Assembly: GCA_009701715.1 (NCBI GenBank) | Contig: WLJO01000015.1 | Span: 1-50,844, forward strand | Origin: Actinomycetota bacterium | GTDB taxonomy: Bacteria; Actinomycetota; Acidimicrobiia; Acidimicrobiales; Ilumatobacteraceae | Length of the DNA: 50,844 nucleotides | Direction: 5' to 3' | Shown here: piece by piece, positions 28,666 to 36,956 of the stretch | Layout of the letters: each line of letters opens with the position of its first letter | How positions within the stretch are numbered: the first letter of the stretch is position 1 | The notes under the pieces: generated by a model | Databases searched by the model: none | Seen by the model: the letters and a program-made list of their open reading frames with translations, nothing else | What the model was told of the DNA's origin: nothing | Program-made: the position numbers and the translations under genes

Positions 28666-31535
28666 TCGACCACCCCCCGGTCGAGCATGACGAGATCGCG
28701 GAGTTGATCCGTGCTCAGTTCGGAGAGCCAGGCCTCGCCGGTGGTCCCCACTACTGCGCTCGCCAGCGCCCGCTTCTCGTCGATGAGCTGACCGATGCGC
28801 TCCTCGAGCGTGCCCGTGCACACGAGCTTGTGCACAAACACCGTGCGCTCCTGACCGATCCGCCACGCTCGATCGGTTGCCTGGTCCTCCACAGCAGGGT
28901 TCCACCAGCGGTCGTAGTGGATGACCCTCGAGGCTGCGGTGAGGTTGAGCCCCGTGCCGCCGGCCTTCAGCGACACGAGGAGCAGCGGTGCACCGAGGCC
29001 GTCCTGGAACCGCTCCACCATCGCGTCGCGCTGGCGGCGCGCCACACCGCCGTGCAGGAAGGGGGCCTCGATTCCCGGCTTGTCTGCGAGGTGGCGCTGC
29101 AGCAGATCGCCCATCTCCCGGTACTGGGTGAACACGAGCGCGCGCTCCCCCGCGTCCATCAGTTCCTCGACGAGTTCGTCGAAGCGTGCAAGCTTGCCCG
29201 AACGGCCCGTGAGCCTCGACCCGTCACCCAACGCGTGCGCAGGGTGGTTACAAATCTGCTTGAGCCTCGTGAGGGAGGCCAGCACGAGACCGCGCCTGCG
29301 CATTCCGCTCTGCTGCTCCGCGTTCTTGAGCAGTTCGTCAACCACCGACTGATACATCGTTGCCTGCTCACGCGTGAGCGTTGCCCACGCAATCTGCTCA
29401 ACCTTGTCCGGGAGGTCCGGCAGCAGTGTTTTGTCTGCCTTGGTTCTCCGCAGCAGGAACGGTGCGGTGAGCCGGCGAAGCCGCTCGGCGGCCTCCGTCG
29501 ACCGGTCCTTCTCGATGGGCGTGGCGAACTCCCCCTGGAACCGCGAGAGCGAGCCGAGCAGACCGGGGTTCACCGCGTCGAGGATCGACCAGAGTTCACT
29601 GAGCCGGTTCTCCATGGGGGTGCCCGTGAGCGCCAGCCGCTGTGCTGCAGGCAGGCGACGCACGGCCCTGGCCGCCTTAGTGTGAGGGTTCTTCACCGCC
29701 TGAGCCTCGTCGAGCACGACGGTAGTCCAGGGAACCTGTTCGAGGACCTCGGTGGAGCGCGAGAGCAACCCGTATGTGGTGATCACGATGTCGAACGACC
29801 CGAGAAGTGCGGCAGCGTCGTCGCCCTGCACGCGGTCGCCGCCGTGGTGCACGTGGACCGACAACGAAGGGGTGAAGCGTGCGGACTCCGTCTCCCAGTT
29901 GCGGACGACGCTGAGCGGGCACACAACCAGATGCGGGCCCGGGCGATCGAGCAGGTGCGCCAGTGTGGTGGCTGTCTTGCCGAGACCCATGTCGTCGGCG
30001 AGCACACCGCCGAGCCCGAGCCGGGCGTGGAAGCCCAACCATGCCAGACCGCGACGCTGGTAGTGCCTCAAGGTGCCGACGAACCCGTCGGACTCCACCA
30101 CTTCCTGCAGGTGCTCGTCGGGAAGGCCCGCGAGGAGGTCTGCTGCCCATCCCTCGCTCTCCACGGCGAACTCGACGTCGTTGTCGCCCTGCTCTGCGGC
30201 AAGGCGCATCAGCGTCGCTGCATCCACCTCCTCGTGCTGGCGACGGTGGCGATCGAGAGCATCGAGCACCCGGCGAACCTGCGGACGATCGAGGCGGACC
30301 CACCGCCCGCCAACCTGCACCAGTGCGGCCCCGGCCGCCGAGGCGCGGGCCAGTTCCTCGGGATCCACGTCCTGGTCCTCGATGGAGGCCCCCCAGGCGA
30401 CAAGCGCCTTCGCGTTCAGGCCGCCGCGCACGCCGCCCTCGGGGGACGGTGTCGCGCGCGCCGTCAGCCGAACCGACGATCGCAGCAGTTGCTCGGGGCC
30501 GAGCAACTCGATACCGGCCTCGTGGATCCGTTCGGCAAGCCCGAGCACCACCCCGACCTCATCGAGCGCGAGCGCGGCACCCTCCCCCGGCGCGTCCTCG
30601 AGCCTTCCCAACGGCGGCACCCGCGTTGCCAGCGTCGTCGCTGCGGTTCGCAGCACACCGTCCACGAGTTGCCGGGCCCGAGCACCCTCCGCCACTGCAG
30701 CCGCGCCGGGGAGATCCGCGACGAGTTCCTGTGCCGTGCACCAGCGCAGCGAGTCGTTCGCGTCCACGAGTTCGAGCTCGAATCGCCAGTCGCCGTCTGC
30801 ATCGACAGGCGGAGTCATCCGCAGACGTGGTCGGATCACCCGTTCACCGACCAGGCGGGCCCGTTCGAAACGGAACCACCGCCCGAGATCATCCACGACC
30901 CCAACGGGATCCATCTGGGAGAGCGGCACATTGGGGTCGTCCGACAGGTGCCTGAAGACCGTCCGAACCGTGCGCTGAACGGCATCGCGCGGCACCGCGC
31001 CCGATGGCTTCCAGCGGGAGAGGCGCAGGCCGCCGCGCGCCGCAGCAGCGGCACATTCCTCCACGAGCGCAACCACATCCACGGCCCCGGCCGCTGCGAC
31101 CACGGGGGGCATCGAACGGGCAAGACGCTCGATCGCTGCATCAGTTGCCTCGTCCCGGACCACCGTCCAGACGGCGTCAGCGGCCGCGCCCGAGACCGCA
31201 GGGACAACGTGCCGTGTGCCGGCGAGGAGGCCCGCAAGCTGAACGACACGATGGAACCAGGCCAGCGAAGCACTCCACGAGGGCGAGCAGGGGCGACCGA
31301 CGAGGCTCTCCACGGCAGCGCGTACCGGCCAGTGCATACACGGCACCTTCGTGGGACCACGTCCGGGTACGTCGACCGTCACGAACCCGACGCGCCCGGA
31401 CGGCTTACCGGCGTACACGTCGGAATACAGCGCGTTGAGCGGCGCCGTCTGCGCCGGGCCGTTTGCCCACGCCCAGAGACAGACCTCGTCGCCGTGCCAC
31501 GTTGCGTGCACATCCGCACGTGACCACCTGTTCAT
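28662..31535 (-). CDS. SNF2/RapA family DEAD-like helicase
   Basis: 957 aa. A 480-residue N-terminal region, without motifs I recognise but of the SNF2-associated type, precedes the ATPase. RecA-like lobe 1 has DDMGLGKTAT (Walker lysine K520), the DEAQ box near residue 609 and LTGTPMENRLSELWS. Lobe 2 has LVFTQYREMGDLLQ, SLKAGGTGLNLTAA and the RAWRIGQ motif with its arginines. It is expected to be a DNA-dependent ATPase remodelling nucleoprotein complexes, perhaps RNA polymerase. It is coupled to the SWIM gene downstream by a 4-bp overlap. Confidence 0.93.
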   Translation of the reverse strand: MNRWSRADVHATWHGDEVCLWAWANGPAQTAPLNALYSDVYAGKPSGRVGFVTVDVPGRGPTKVPCMHWPVRAAVESLVGRPCSPSWSASLAWFHRVVQLAGLLAGTRHVVPAVSGAAADAVWTVVRDEATDAAIERLARSMPPVVAAAGAVDVVALVEECAAAAARGGLRLSRWKPSGAVPRDAVQRTVRTVFRHLSDDPNVPLSQMDPVGVVDDLGRWFRFERARLVGERVIRPRLRMTPPVDADGDWRFELELVDANDSLRWCTAQELVADLPGAAAVAEGARARQLVDGVLRTAATTLATRVPPLGRLEDAPGEGAALALDEVGVVLGLAERIHEAGIELLGPEQLLRSSVRLTARATPSPEGGVRGGLNAKALVAWGASIEDQDVDPEELARASAAGAALVQVGGRWVRLDRPQVRRVLDALDRHRRQHEEVDAATLMRLAAEQGDNDVEFAVESEGWAADLLAGLPDEHLQEVVESDGFVGTLRHYQRRGLAWLGFHARLGLGGVLADDMGLGKTATTLAHLLDRPGPHLVVCPLSVVRNWETESARFTPSLSVHVHHGGDRVQGDDAAALLGSFDIVITTYGLLSRSTEVLEQVPWTTVVLDEAQAVKNPHTKAARAVRRLPAAQRLALTGTPMENRLSELWSILDAVNPGLLGSLSRFQGEFATPIEKDRSTEAAERLRRLTAPFLLRRTKADKTLLPDLPDKVEQIAWATLTREQATMYQSVVDELLKNAEQQSGMRRRGLVLASLTRLKQICNHPAHALGDGSRLTGRSGKLARFDELVEELMDAGERALVFTQYREMGDLLQRHLADKPGIEAPFLHGGVARRQRDAMVERFQDGLGAPLLLVSLKAGGTGLNLTAASRVIHYDRWWNPAVEDQATDRAWRIGQERTVFVHKLVCTGTLEERIGQLIDEKRALASAVVGTTGEAWLSELSTDQLRDLVMLDRGVVE

Positions 31536-31541
31536 GGGACC

Positions 31542-31547
31542 AACCTA
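31542..31547 (-). promoter_or_regulatory. -10 TAGGTT for the SNF2 helicase gene
   Basis: TAGGTT then 6 nt then ATG at 31535 on the minus strand, with no SD. It indicates a leaderless mRNA for the helicase-SWIM pair. Confidence 0.4.
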
Positions 31548-31585
31548 CTGACCGGGTGTCACACCCCGGTTTCGACCTGCCAAGA

Positions 31586-31617
31586 ACGTCCTGGACCGGC
31601 GCACCGACCCAGGACGT
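31586..31617 (-). terminator. Hairpin after the acyl-CoA ligase gene
   Basis: Perfect 9-bp inverted repeat, ACGTCCTGG (31586-31594) and its complement (31609-31617), with a 14-nt loop that can itself form a 3-bp GC stem. It lies 11 bp past the ligase stop and before the helicase promoter, and only a weak U-rich tail (TTCTTGG) follows. Plausible terminator, possibly factor-assisted. Confidence 0.45.
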
Positions 31618-31628
31618 ACGCTCGAGGT

Positions 31629-33170
31629 TCAGTCGACCGCGATATCGGTGAACTGGTCGCGCAGCACCCGCTTGAGAATCTTGCCGCTCGGGTTGCGCGG
31701 GATCTCGTCGACGAACCGGACGGCCTTGGGCATCTTGAACGCCGCGAGGCGCCCCTTGCACCCGTCGATCACTTCCTCGGGCGTCAGCGACGCGTCCCTA
31801 CGGACCACGACGGCGAGCGGCGACTCGCCCCATCTCGACGACGGGATGCCGAGCACCGCCACGTCACCAACTTTCGGGTTGGACAGGATGACGTTCTCGA
31901 TTTCGGCCGGATACACGTTCTCCCCACCAGAGATGAGCATGTCCTTCACGCGGTCCATGATCGTGACGAACCCGTCTGCGTCCATCGTGGCGATGTCACC
32001 CGTGTGCAGCCATCCGTCCCGGATGGTCTCGGCGGTTGCCTCGGGCCGGTTCCAGTACCCGAGCATGATGTGCGCACCGGACACCAGTACCTCCCCGGGC
32101 TCGCCCGGAGCGCAGTCGCGACCCTCGCCATCGACCACGCGGATCCCGGTATGGAAAAAAGCCTTGCCGGTGCTGCCAGCGCGCTCCACGGCGTCGTCCG
32201 ATGTGAGCAGGCACGCTGGCCCGCAGGACTCGGTGAGTCCGTACACCTGATGGATCTCGATGCCGAGTGCGATGTACTCATGGATGAGCGACACCGGTAC
32301 GGGTGCCGCCCCGCTCATGATCCAGCGGAGCGTCGAGATCGAGCGCCCGCCCTGACCGGCCTGCAGCATGAAGTTGAGCATCGCCGGGACGGCGAGCATG
32401 CTCGTCACCCGCTCCGCCTCGATCAGTTCCCACGCCTGGACCGGGTCGAAGGCCCGCATGATGATCCCCGTCCCGCCGCGGTGCACGATGCACAGCGCCG
32501 GGTTGAGCGCCCCCACGTGGAAGAACGGGAGCGCAAGGATGTAGCGATCCTTGTACCGCAGGTCCGCCGTCGCGTTCACGGTGATAATTCCCCATGCGAC
32601 CGTCCGGTGCGTGTGCATCACACCTTTCGGCAGACCCGTCGTACCGGAGGTGTACATGATGAAGAGCAGGTCATCGTCGGCGCCGACGGTCGGCGGCTCG
32701 GCAGTACCTGCCGCGGAGACGAGCTCGTCGTAGTCGAGCGAGAACGTGGGCGCCGGTGAGGTTGACGTCCCACTCACCCGGATCCAGCGGTGCACCGATG
32801 TCGAGCGTCCGTGGAGGTCGGTAACCCCCGCCTCGAATTCGGCCCCGAACACCACGGTGGTGGTGCCCGAATCGTTCAGGATGAACTCCAGTTCGGCGGG
32901 AACCAGTCGCCAGTTCAGGGGTACACAGACCGCGCCGATCTTGCCGCAGGCGAAGAATGTCTCGAGAAACTCGACACCGTTCATGAGTAGGACACCCACG
33001 CGCTCACCGAACCCCACACCGAGATCGAGCAACGTGTTGGCGATCCGGTTCGAACGCTCGTTGAACTCGCGGTAGGTGAATCTCCGGTCCGACGCGGGCT
33101 CAAAAATCGCTTCGAGGTGCGGGTCCCGGAATGCCCGCTTGGTGAGGAAGAGTCCAATGTTGTTGCGCAT
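31629..33170 (-). CDS. Acyl-CoA synthetase (AMP-forming, fatty-acid type)
   Basis: 513 aa from ATG 33170 (MRNNIGLFLTKRA); the longer frame upstream looks non-coding. ANL-superfamily motifs: the P-loop YTSGTTGLPKGVMHTH, YGLTESCG, GWLHTGDIATMDADGFV, DRVKDMLISGGENVYP and the C-terminal catalytic lysine region NPSGKILKR. It activates a carboxylic acid, probably a fatty or sterol-side-chain acid, to its CoA thioester via an acyl-AMP. No SD is visible at the start. Confidence 0.93.
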   Translation of the reverse strand: MRNNIGLFLTKRAFRDPHLEAIFEPASDRRFTYREFNERSNRIANTLLDLGVGFGERVGVLLMNGVEFLETFFACGKIGAVCVPLNWRLVPAELEFILNDSGTTTVVFGAEFEAGVTDLHGRSTSVHRWIRVSGTSTSPAPTFSLDYDELVSAAGTAEPPTVGADDDLLFIMYTSGTTGLPKGVMHTHRTVAWGIITVNATADLRYKDRYILALPFFHVGALNPALCIVHRGGTGIIMRAFDPVQAWELIEAERVTSMLAVPAMLNFMLQAGQGGRSISTLRWIMSGAAPVPVSLIHEYIALGIEIHQVYGLTESCGPACLLTSDDAVERAGSTGKAFFHTGIRVVDGEGRDCAPGEPGEVLVSGAHIMLGYWNRPEATAETIRDGWLHTGDIATMDADGFVTIMDRVKDMLISGGENVYPAEIENVILSNPKVGDVAVLGIPSSRWGESPLAVVVRRDASLTPEEVIDGCKGRLAAFKMPKAVRFVDEIPRNPSGKILKRVLRDQFTDIAVD

Positions 33171-33289
33171 GCACGCAGTCTCTCGCACCCCACGTCGCTC
33201 GGGCAGGGCCTCTGACCTGCCCCAGCGCGCCCAGACGTACCGGTGTCCCGAACTTCGCCCCCTGCCGCCACTTTGAGCGATGGAGCGAT

Positions 33290-33295
33290 TACCGT
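33290..33295 (+). promoter_or_regulatory. -10 TACCGT for the L,D-transpeptidase gene
   Basis: TACCGT then 9 nt then ATG at 33305, with no SD. The block TACCGTACGCGACTGATG closely resembles the one before the ATG at 8757. Confidence 0.4.
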
Positions 33296-33304
33296 ACGCG
33301 ACTG

Positions 33305-34375
33305 ATGTTGTGGACACCGCTCGCCCGGACACGCCCGCGGGGACTGTTCCCGCTCGTACTCGCCGTAGGCGGTCTGATGCTGACAACAACGTCGTGTCTC
33401 GGGCTCTCGAAATCATCGGGTGCTGATGCACGACCGGCGACCGACGCCGAGGTGCTCGATACCCAGGCCCCACAGACCGTTGCGTCTACCGTGGCCAAGA
33501 CCACCGAGCCCACCACAACCACCAGCACGACGACAACGTCCACCACAACGACCACGACGACGACGACCCTGCCGCCTACCACCACCACCGAGGTTCCGGT
33601 GCTTGACCGGGGACTGCGTGCCGTCGGGGGCCGCAGCGGCAGGGAGACCAAGCGCGTCCAGCAGCGCCTGTTGGACCTGGGGTTCTGGGTGCTCAAGGCA
33701 TCGGGTCGATACGACCTCACGACCAAGCAAGCGGTGATGGCGTTCCAGAAGTACAGCCTGCTGCGACCCACGGGACGAGTCGACCTCCCCACTGCTCAGG
33801 CGCTCACCGAAGCGACCGCGAAGGCGCAGGCCCGCACGACGAACGGCAACCTCGTCGAGGTGGACAAGGACCGTCAGGTGCTGTTCTTCGTGCAGGACGG
33901 CGTGACCCAGTTCGTCCTCAACACCTCCACCGGCAACGGGCAGTACTTCCTCGAGCTCAATCAGAAGGTCGACGGCAAGTACGAGGCGGGCAGGGCGGTC
34001 ACCCCCTCCGGCAAGTTCAAGATCAGCCGTCAACGCGAGGACGGGTGGTGGGAGGGTGATCTGGGGAAGATCTACCGTCCCAAATACTTCAACGGCGGCA
34101 GGGCAATCCACGGCAGTTCGAGAATCCCGGCGCGTCCTGCTTCTCACGGATGTGTGCGGGTGAGTATTCCGGCGATGGACATGCTGTGGACGCTCGACTG
34201 GGTGGGCCGTGGGCTGCGGGTGTGGGTCTACGGCGAGGATGTGGAGGCCAAGAACAAGCCGATCCCGATCCCGCCGCCCACAACGACTCCGCGAAGCACC
34301 TCGTCGACAACAACCTCGTCAACGACCACCACGAGCACGACAACCACCACGACGCTCGCCCCGTCGCCGAACTGA
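33305..34375 (+). CDS. L,D-transpeptidase (YkuD) with Thr-rich linkers
   Basis: 356 aa. A hydrophobic N-terminal segment ends in TTSC (C31), a slightly unusual lipobox that may be lipidated; lgt lies in the same window. Residues 66-95 are almost pure Thr. A peptidoglycan-binding domain 1 repeat follows (about 108-160, VQQRLLDLGFWVLKASGRYD). The YkuD domain spans about 175-312 with the active site HGSSRIPARPASHGCVRVS (C283). A second Thr/Ser-rich tail (326-356) ends the protein after the catalytic domain, which is uncommon. It should form 3-3 cross-links or attach proteins to peptidoglycan outside the membrane. Confidence 0.92.
   Translation: MLWTPLARTRPRGLFPLVLAVGGLMLTTTSCLGLSKSSGADARPATDAEVLDTQAPQTVASTVAKTTEPTTTTSTTTTSTTTTTTTTTLPPTTTTEVPVLDRGLRAVGGRSGRETKRVQQRLLDLGFWVLKASGRYDLTTKQAVMAFQKYSLLRPTGRVDLPTAQALTEATAKAQARTTNGNLVEVDKDRQVLFFVQDGVTQFVLNTSTGNGQYFLELNQKVDGKYEAGRAVTPSGKFKISRQREDGWWEGDLGKIYRPKYFNGGRAIHGSSRIPARPASHGCVRVSIPAMDMLWTLDWVGRGLRVWVYGEDVEAKNKPIPIPPPTTTPRSTSSTTTSSTTTTSTTTTTTLAPSPN
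33500..33589 (+). repeat. Thr-codon low-complexity repeat (first linker)
   Basis: ACC/ACG/ACA runs encode a roughly 30-residue Thr-rich linker between the membrane anchor and the peptidoglycan-binding domain. A similar tract at 34280-34372 encodes the C-terminal tail. Both are prone to slippage and to O-glycosylation in principle. Confidence 0.8.
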
Positions 34376-34399
34376 CCGCAGCAACCTGTTGGTCGCTGG

Positions 34400-35116
34400 T
34401 CAGTCGCCGCCGCCGAACATCATGACCCACTGCTCCTTGGTCCGTGGCTTGAACGCGTAGTTGGTCTGCACCACCGAGCCGATGGCGGCACTCGACATCG
34501 GGTGGTACTTGTGCCCCGGGTACACGATCGTGTCCTCGGGCAGGGCGGCGAGGCGCTGCAACGAGTCGTACATCTGCCCACGATCGCTGCCCGGCAGGTC
34601 TGTGCGGCCGCACCCGTCGAGGAACAGCGTGTCGCCCGATACCAGGCACCCGTCGACGAGGAAGCACTGGGAGCCTGGTGTGTGACCGGGCGTGTGCACA
34701 AACTCGATCTTGATGTCGCCGACCATGAGCGAATCCCCACCCTCGTGAGCGACGAGGTCGGAATCGGACAGCTCGGTCACCTTCTTTACCCACGGGATCT
34801 CGGCCTCGTTGCAGTGCACCTTCACGCTGACCTCGGCGAGTAGTTCGCGGACGCCCTCGAGCTTGAAGCCCATCATGCTCCCGCCCACGTGATCGGGGTG
34901 ATAGTGGGTTGCGAGCGCACCCGTTACCCGCATCCCGTCGGCACCGACAATCTCGACCAATTCCTTCGCGCTGTAGGCGGGGTCCACCAGGACGCACTCA
35001 CCGGTGGCCCGGTCGCCGATTGCGTAGACGAAGTTGACCATCTGTTGGGCAATCGGGTCGTCCACGGCAAAGTCCCGGCCCGAGAGCAGCTGACGGAAGT
35101 AGATGCGTTGGTCCAC
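34400..35116 (-). CDS. MBL-fold metallo-hydrolase (glyoxalase II/persulfide dioxygenase-like)
   Basis: 238 aa from GTG 35116 (reading VDQRIYFRQLL). The metal-binding motif THYHPDHVGG, then HTPGHTPGS, SGDTLF and a late YPGHKYHP provide the ligands of a two-metal site. The family hydrolyses thioesters or oxidises persulfides; which one is not readable here. A TACGAT box lies 6 nt upstream of the start. It converges with the L,D-transpeptidase gene and is divergent from the DUF2889 gene. Confidence 0.88.
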   Translation of the reverse strand: MDQRIYFRQLLSGRDFAVDDPIAQQMVNFVYAIGDRATGECVLVDPAYSAKELVEIVGADGMRVTGALATHYHPDHVGGSMMGFKLEGVRELLAEVSVKVHCNEAEIPWVKKVTELSDSDLVAHEGGDSLMVGDIKIEFVHTPGHTPGSQCFLVDGCLVSGDTLFLDGCGRTDLPGSDRGQMYDSLQRLAALPEDTIVYPGHKYHPMSSAAIGSVVQTNYAFKPRTKEQWVMMFGGGD

Positions 35117-35122
35117 GACCAG

Positions 35123-35128
35123 ATCGTA
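35123..35128 (-). promoter_or_regulatory. -10 TACGAT for the MBL hydrolase gene
   Basis: TACGAT then 6 nt then GTG at 35116 on the minus strand, with no SD. One of the cleaner leaderless examples. Confidence 0.45.
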
Positions 35129-35228
35129 CGCGCCACACCGGGTGGCCTGCGCAGCATGCCGACAACCAGGTGGGGTGAACCCACTTGGCCGAGCCCCGGT
35201 TTGGCCGGAGCGACCCGCACGGAGTGAC

Positions 35229-35903
35229 ATGGTCCCCATGGCGCACGACATCCTCCCGGCCGATCCGGACCTCCCGCTCCTCCACACGCGGAATTACGAG
35301 GTGAAGTCGTTCCTGAAGGACGAGAACACGGTCCTCATCCGGGGCGCGGTTATGGACCGCAAGCCCGGTGGCCTGTACGTGCCCGACGATGACGAACCCC
35401 TCGTGATGCATCACATGATCGTGGACCTCACCGTCGCCTATCCCCAGATGGAGATCATCGATGCGGCGGTGGTCTTCGAGGCACACCCGCACACCACCTG
35501 CACGAACATCGTCGACCACTATCAGAAGCTGATCGGGCTGAACATCGCCAGAGGTTTCACCCACCGCATCCGGGAGCTGTTCGGCGGGCCCCGAGCCTGC
35601 ACCCACACCACTGCGCTCATCCAGGCGATGGCACCGGTGGCCGTGCAGACGATCTGGTCGATGCAGGCAGTCCGGGCCAAGGTGACAGGCGCCTCGTTCA
35701 GCGAGTCGGTGACACCGGAGGAGCGCAAGCGCAGTCTTGCGATGAACCTCAACACCTGTCACGTGTGGGCCGAGGACGGCCCGAACATGTCGCTCATCAA
35801 CGCCGGCGAGGAACTGCCCCCGCCGCTGCAGATCGTCCGCCGTTACCGCGAGTTGGGCCTCGATGCCAGCGGCTGGTCCGAGACGATGCGCCCGAAGGGG
35901 TGA
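35229..35903 (+). CDS. DUF2889 family protein
   Basis: 224 aa from ATG 35229, which has GGAG 4 nt upstream; the ATG at 35238 is an alternative start, but its spacing (13 nt) is long. The DUF2889 pattern is visible: VLIRGAVMDRKPG, HHMIVDLTVAYPQMEI, TTCTNIVDHYQKLIGLNIARGFTHRI and GPRACTHTTALIQAMAPVAVQ. The Cys/His arrangement could bind a metal, but the function of the family is unknown to me. It is often found with aromatic or steroid catabolism genes in actinobacteria, which is only suggestive here. Confidence 0.82.
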   Translation: MVPMAHDILPADPDLPLLHTRNYEVKSFLKDENTVLIRGAVMDRKPGGLYVPDDDEPLVMHHMIVDLTVAYPQMEIIDAAVVFEAHPHTTCTNIVDHYQKLIGLNIARGFTHRIRELFGGPRACTHTTALIQAMAPVAVQTIWSMQAVRAKVTGASFSESVTPEERKRSLAMNLNTCHVWAEDGPNMSLINAGEELPPPLQIVRRYRELGLDASGWSETMRPKG

Positions 35904-35907
35904 ACCC

Positions 35908-36795
35908 TCAGCCCCGGTCGCGGCGGATGCGCTCGCTTGCTTCCTTGAGCCGTCGCTTCTCCTCGGCGGTCAGGGCGTCGATTCCCTGCGAGGAGATCTT
36001 GTCGAGCAGGCGGTCCACGTCCACCTGGTCAGATGCTGCGGGCGGGCTCGGCGGAGCCCACGGACCGCTGACGACCTTTTGCGCGGGCGCAGATTTGCCC
36101 TTCTTCCGGCGAGGCTGACGCGACGGACGCTTGGCACGGGCGCGCTTGACCCCTGCTGACCGGCTGAGGTTCGGGATCCAGGCCTGATCGGCGGCGAGGC
36201 CGTAGGAGCGGCCCACCAGAAGCGCGATCGCGAGGGAAACCAGCGTCACCCAGAGTTCCTCGAACTGACGGTTGCCGAGACGCTGCAGGACCTCGGCCCC
36301 GACGAAGACCGCCGCAATGATCCACCCGGGAATCCCGAAGAAGAATGGGATGCGAGGGTGCTCCGCAATGAACAGCACGAAGATCGCGAGTTCCACGTAG
36401 CGCAGACCGACCAGACCCACGTCGAGGCCCGCCGCCACGAGTCCGGAACCGATGGTGATTGACGCAAGGAGCACTGCGAAGCGCACCCTGCCAACCTGCG
36501 CCTCGAGGTCACGGCCGAACCACCAGAAGATTGCAATCGTGATGATCCCCCAGAGCACCTCGCCATCGGTGACCACGGGCCACGTCACGAGTCTCCATAC
36601 CTGTCCGGACCAGACCTTGTCCGGGAACATCACGAAGTGGGTGAGCACCGAGCGCTCGACGGCGTACACAAAAATCGTGAGCACGCTGAGCAGAGCGACG
36701 AGAACCGTCGTGGTGACATCGAGGGCGCCGATGCGGAACCACGGATCGTCCTGTTGACGTCGCTGGGGGATCGAGAACCGGAAACGGCCAGCCAT
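35908..36795 (-). CDS. Rhomboid-like membrane protein, probably not a protease, with DUF6576 tail
   Basis: 295 aa from ATG 36795. The core has about six membrane helices and the rhomboid signature WRLVTWPVV followed by WWFGRDLEAQVGRVRF. The catalytic GxSG of helix 4 is missing (the region reads VGLRYVELAIF), and no suitable helix-6 His is seen. After a Lys/Arg/Pro-rich linker the C-terminal 35 residues (VDRLLDKISSQGIDALTAEEKRRLKEAS) match the DUF6576 domain seen at the end of many rhomboid-family proteins. It is likely a pseudoprotease acting in membrane-protein binding. A TAGGGT box lies 10 nt before the start. Confidence 0.8.
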   Translation of the reverse strand: MAGRFRFSIPQRRQQDDPWFRIGALDVTTTVLVALLSVLTIFVYAVERSVLTHFVMFPDKVWSGQVWRLVTWPVVTDGEVLWGIITIAIFWWFGRDLEAQVGRVRFAVLLASITIGSGLVAAGLDVGLVGLRYVELAIFVLFIAEHPRIPFFFGIPGWIIAAVFVGAEVLQRLGNRQFEELWVTLVSLAIALLVGRSYGLAADQAWIPNLSRSAGVKRARAKRPSRQPRRKKGKSAPAQKVVSGPWAPPSPPAASDQVDVDRLLDKISSQGIDALTAEEKRRLKEASERIRRDRG

Positions 36796-36805
36796 TGCGA
36801 TCCCC

Positions 36806-36811
36806 ACCCTA
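36806..36811 (-). promoter_or_regulatory. -10 TAGGGT for the rhomboid-like gene
   Basis: TAGGGT then 10 nt then ATG at 36795 on the minus strand. A GGGG stretch in the spacer could alternatively act as a weak SD. Confidence 0.3.
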
Positions 36812-36861
36812 CTGGCAGGTGGGCGCGCTCTAGGTGCCACCGGTTACTTGCTGAGAGCAAC

Positions 36862-36867
36862 TATTAT
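36862..36867 (+). promoter_or_regulatory. -10 TATTAT upstream of the MFS gene
   Basis: TATTAT, near consensus, in an AT-rich patch; 8 nt later is a GTG (36876) opening a 26-codon reading frame that ends on the MFS start. No -35 at 17 bp. Confidence 0.4.
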
Positions 36868-36875
36868 CATCGCTC

Positions 36876-36956
36876 GTGGACAGCGGAACGACAGGCAGCC
36901 CGAGCCTCGACAACGAGCGCGTTCGGGTTGCTCCGGTACGGTGGCCAGCGCCGTGA
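36876..36956 (+). CDS. Possible 26-residue leader peptide before the MFS gene
   Basis: GTG at 36876 lies 8 nt after the TATTAT box. It opens 26 codons (starting VDSGTTGS, ending RWPAP) and stops at TGA 36954-36956, overlapping the proposed MFS start GTG at 36953 as GTGA. This geometry would couple translation of the transporter to the leader. It is too short to judge by codon use and could be chance. Confidence 0.25.
   Translation: MDSGTTGSPSLDNERVRVAPVRWPAP

Noticed and set aside
28626-31523. 965-codon plus-strand frame opposite the SNF2 helicase
   Set aside because: Composition is Arg/His/Glu-rich without motifs. The minus strand carries all helicase motifs.
33500-33589. Non-coding microsatellite
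   Set aside because: It is in frame within the L,D-transpeptidase and keeps Thr codons with varied third bases, so it is selected at protein level.
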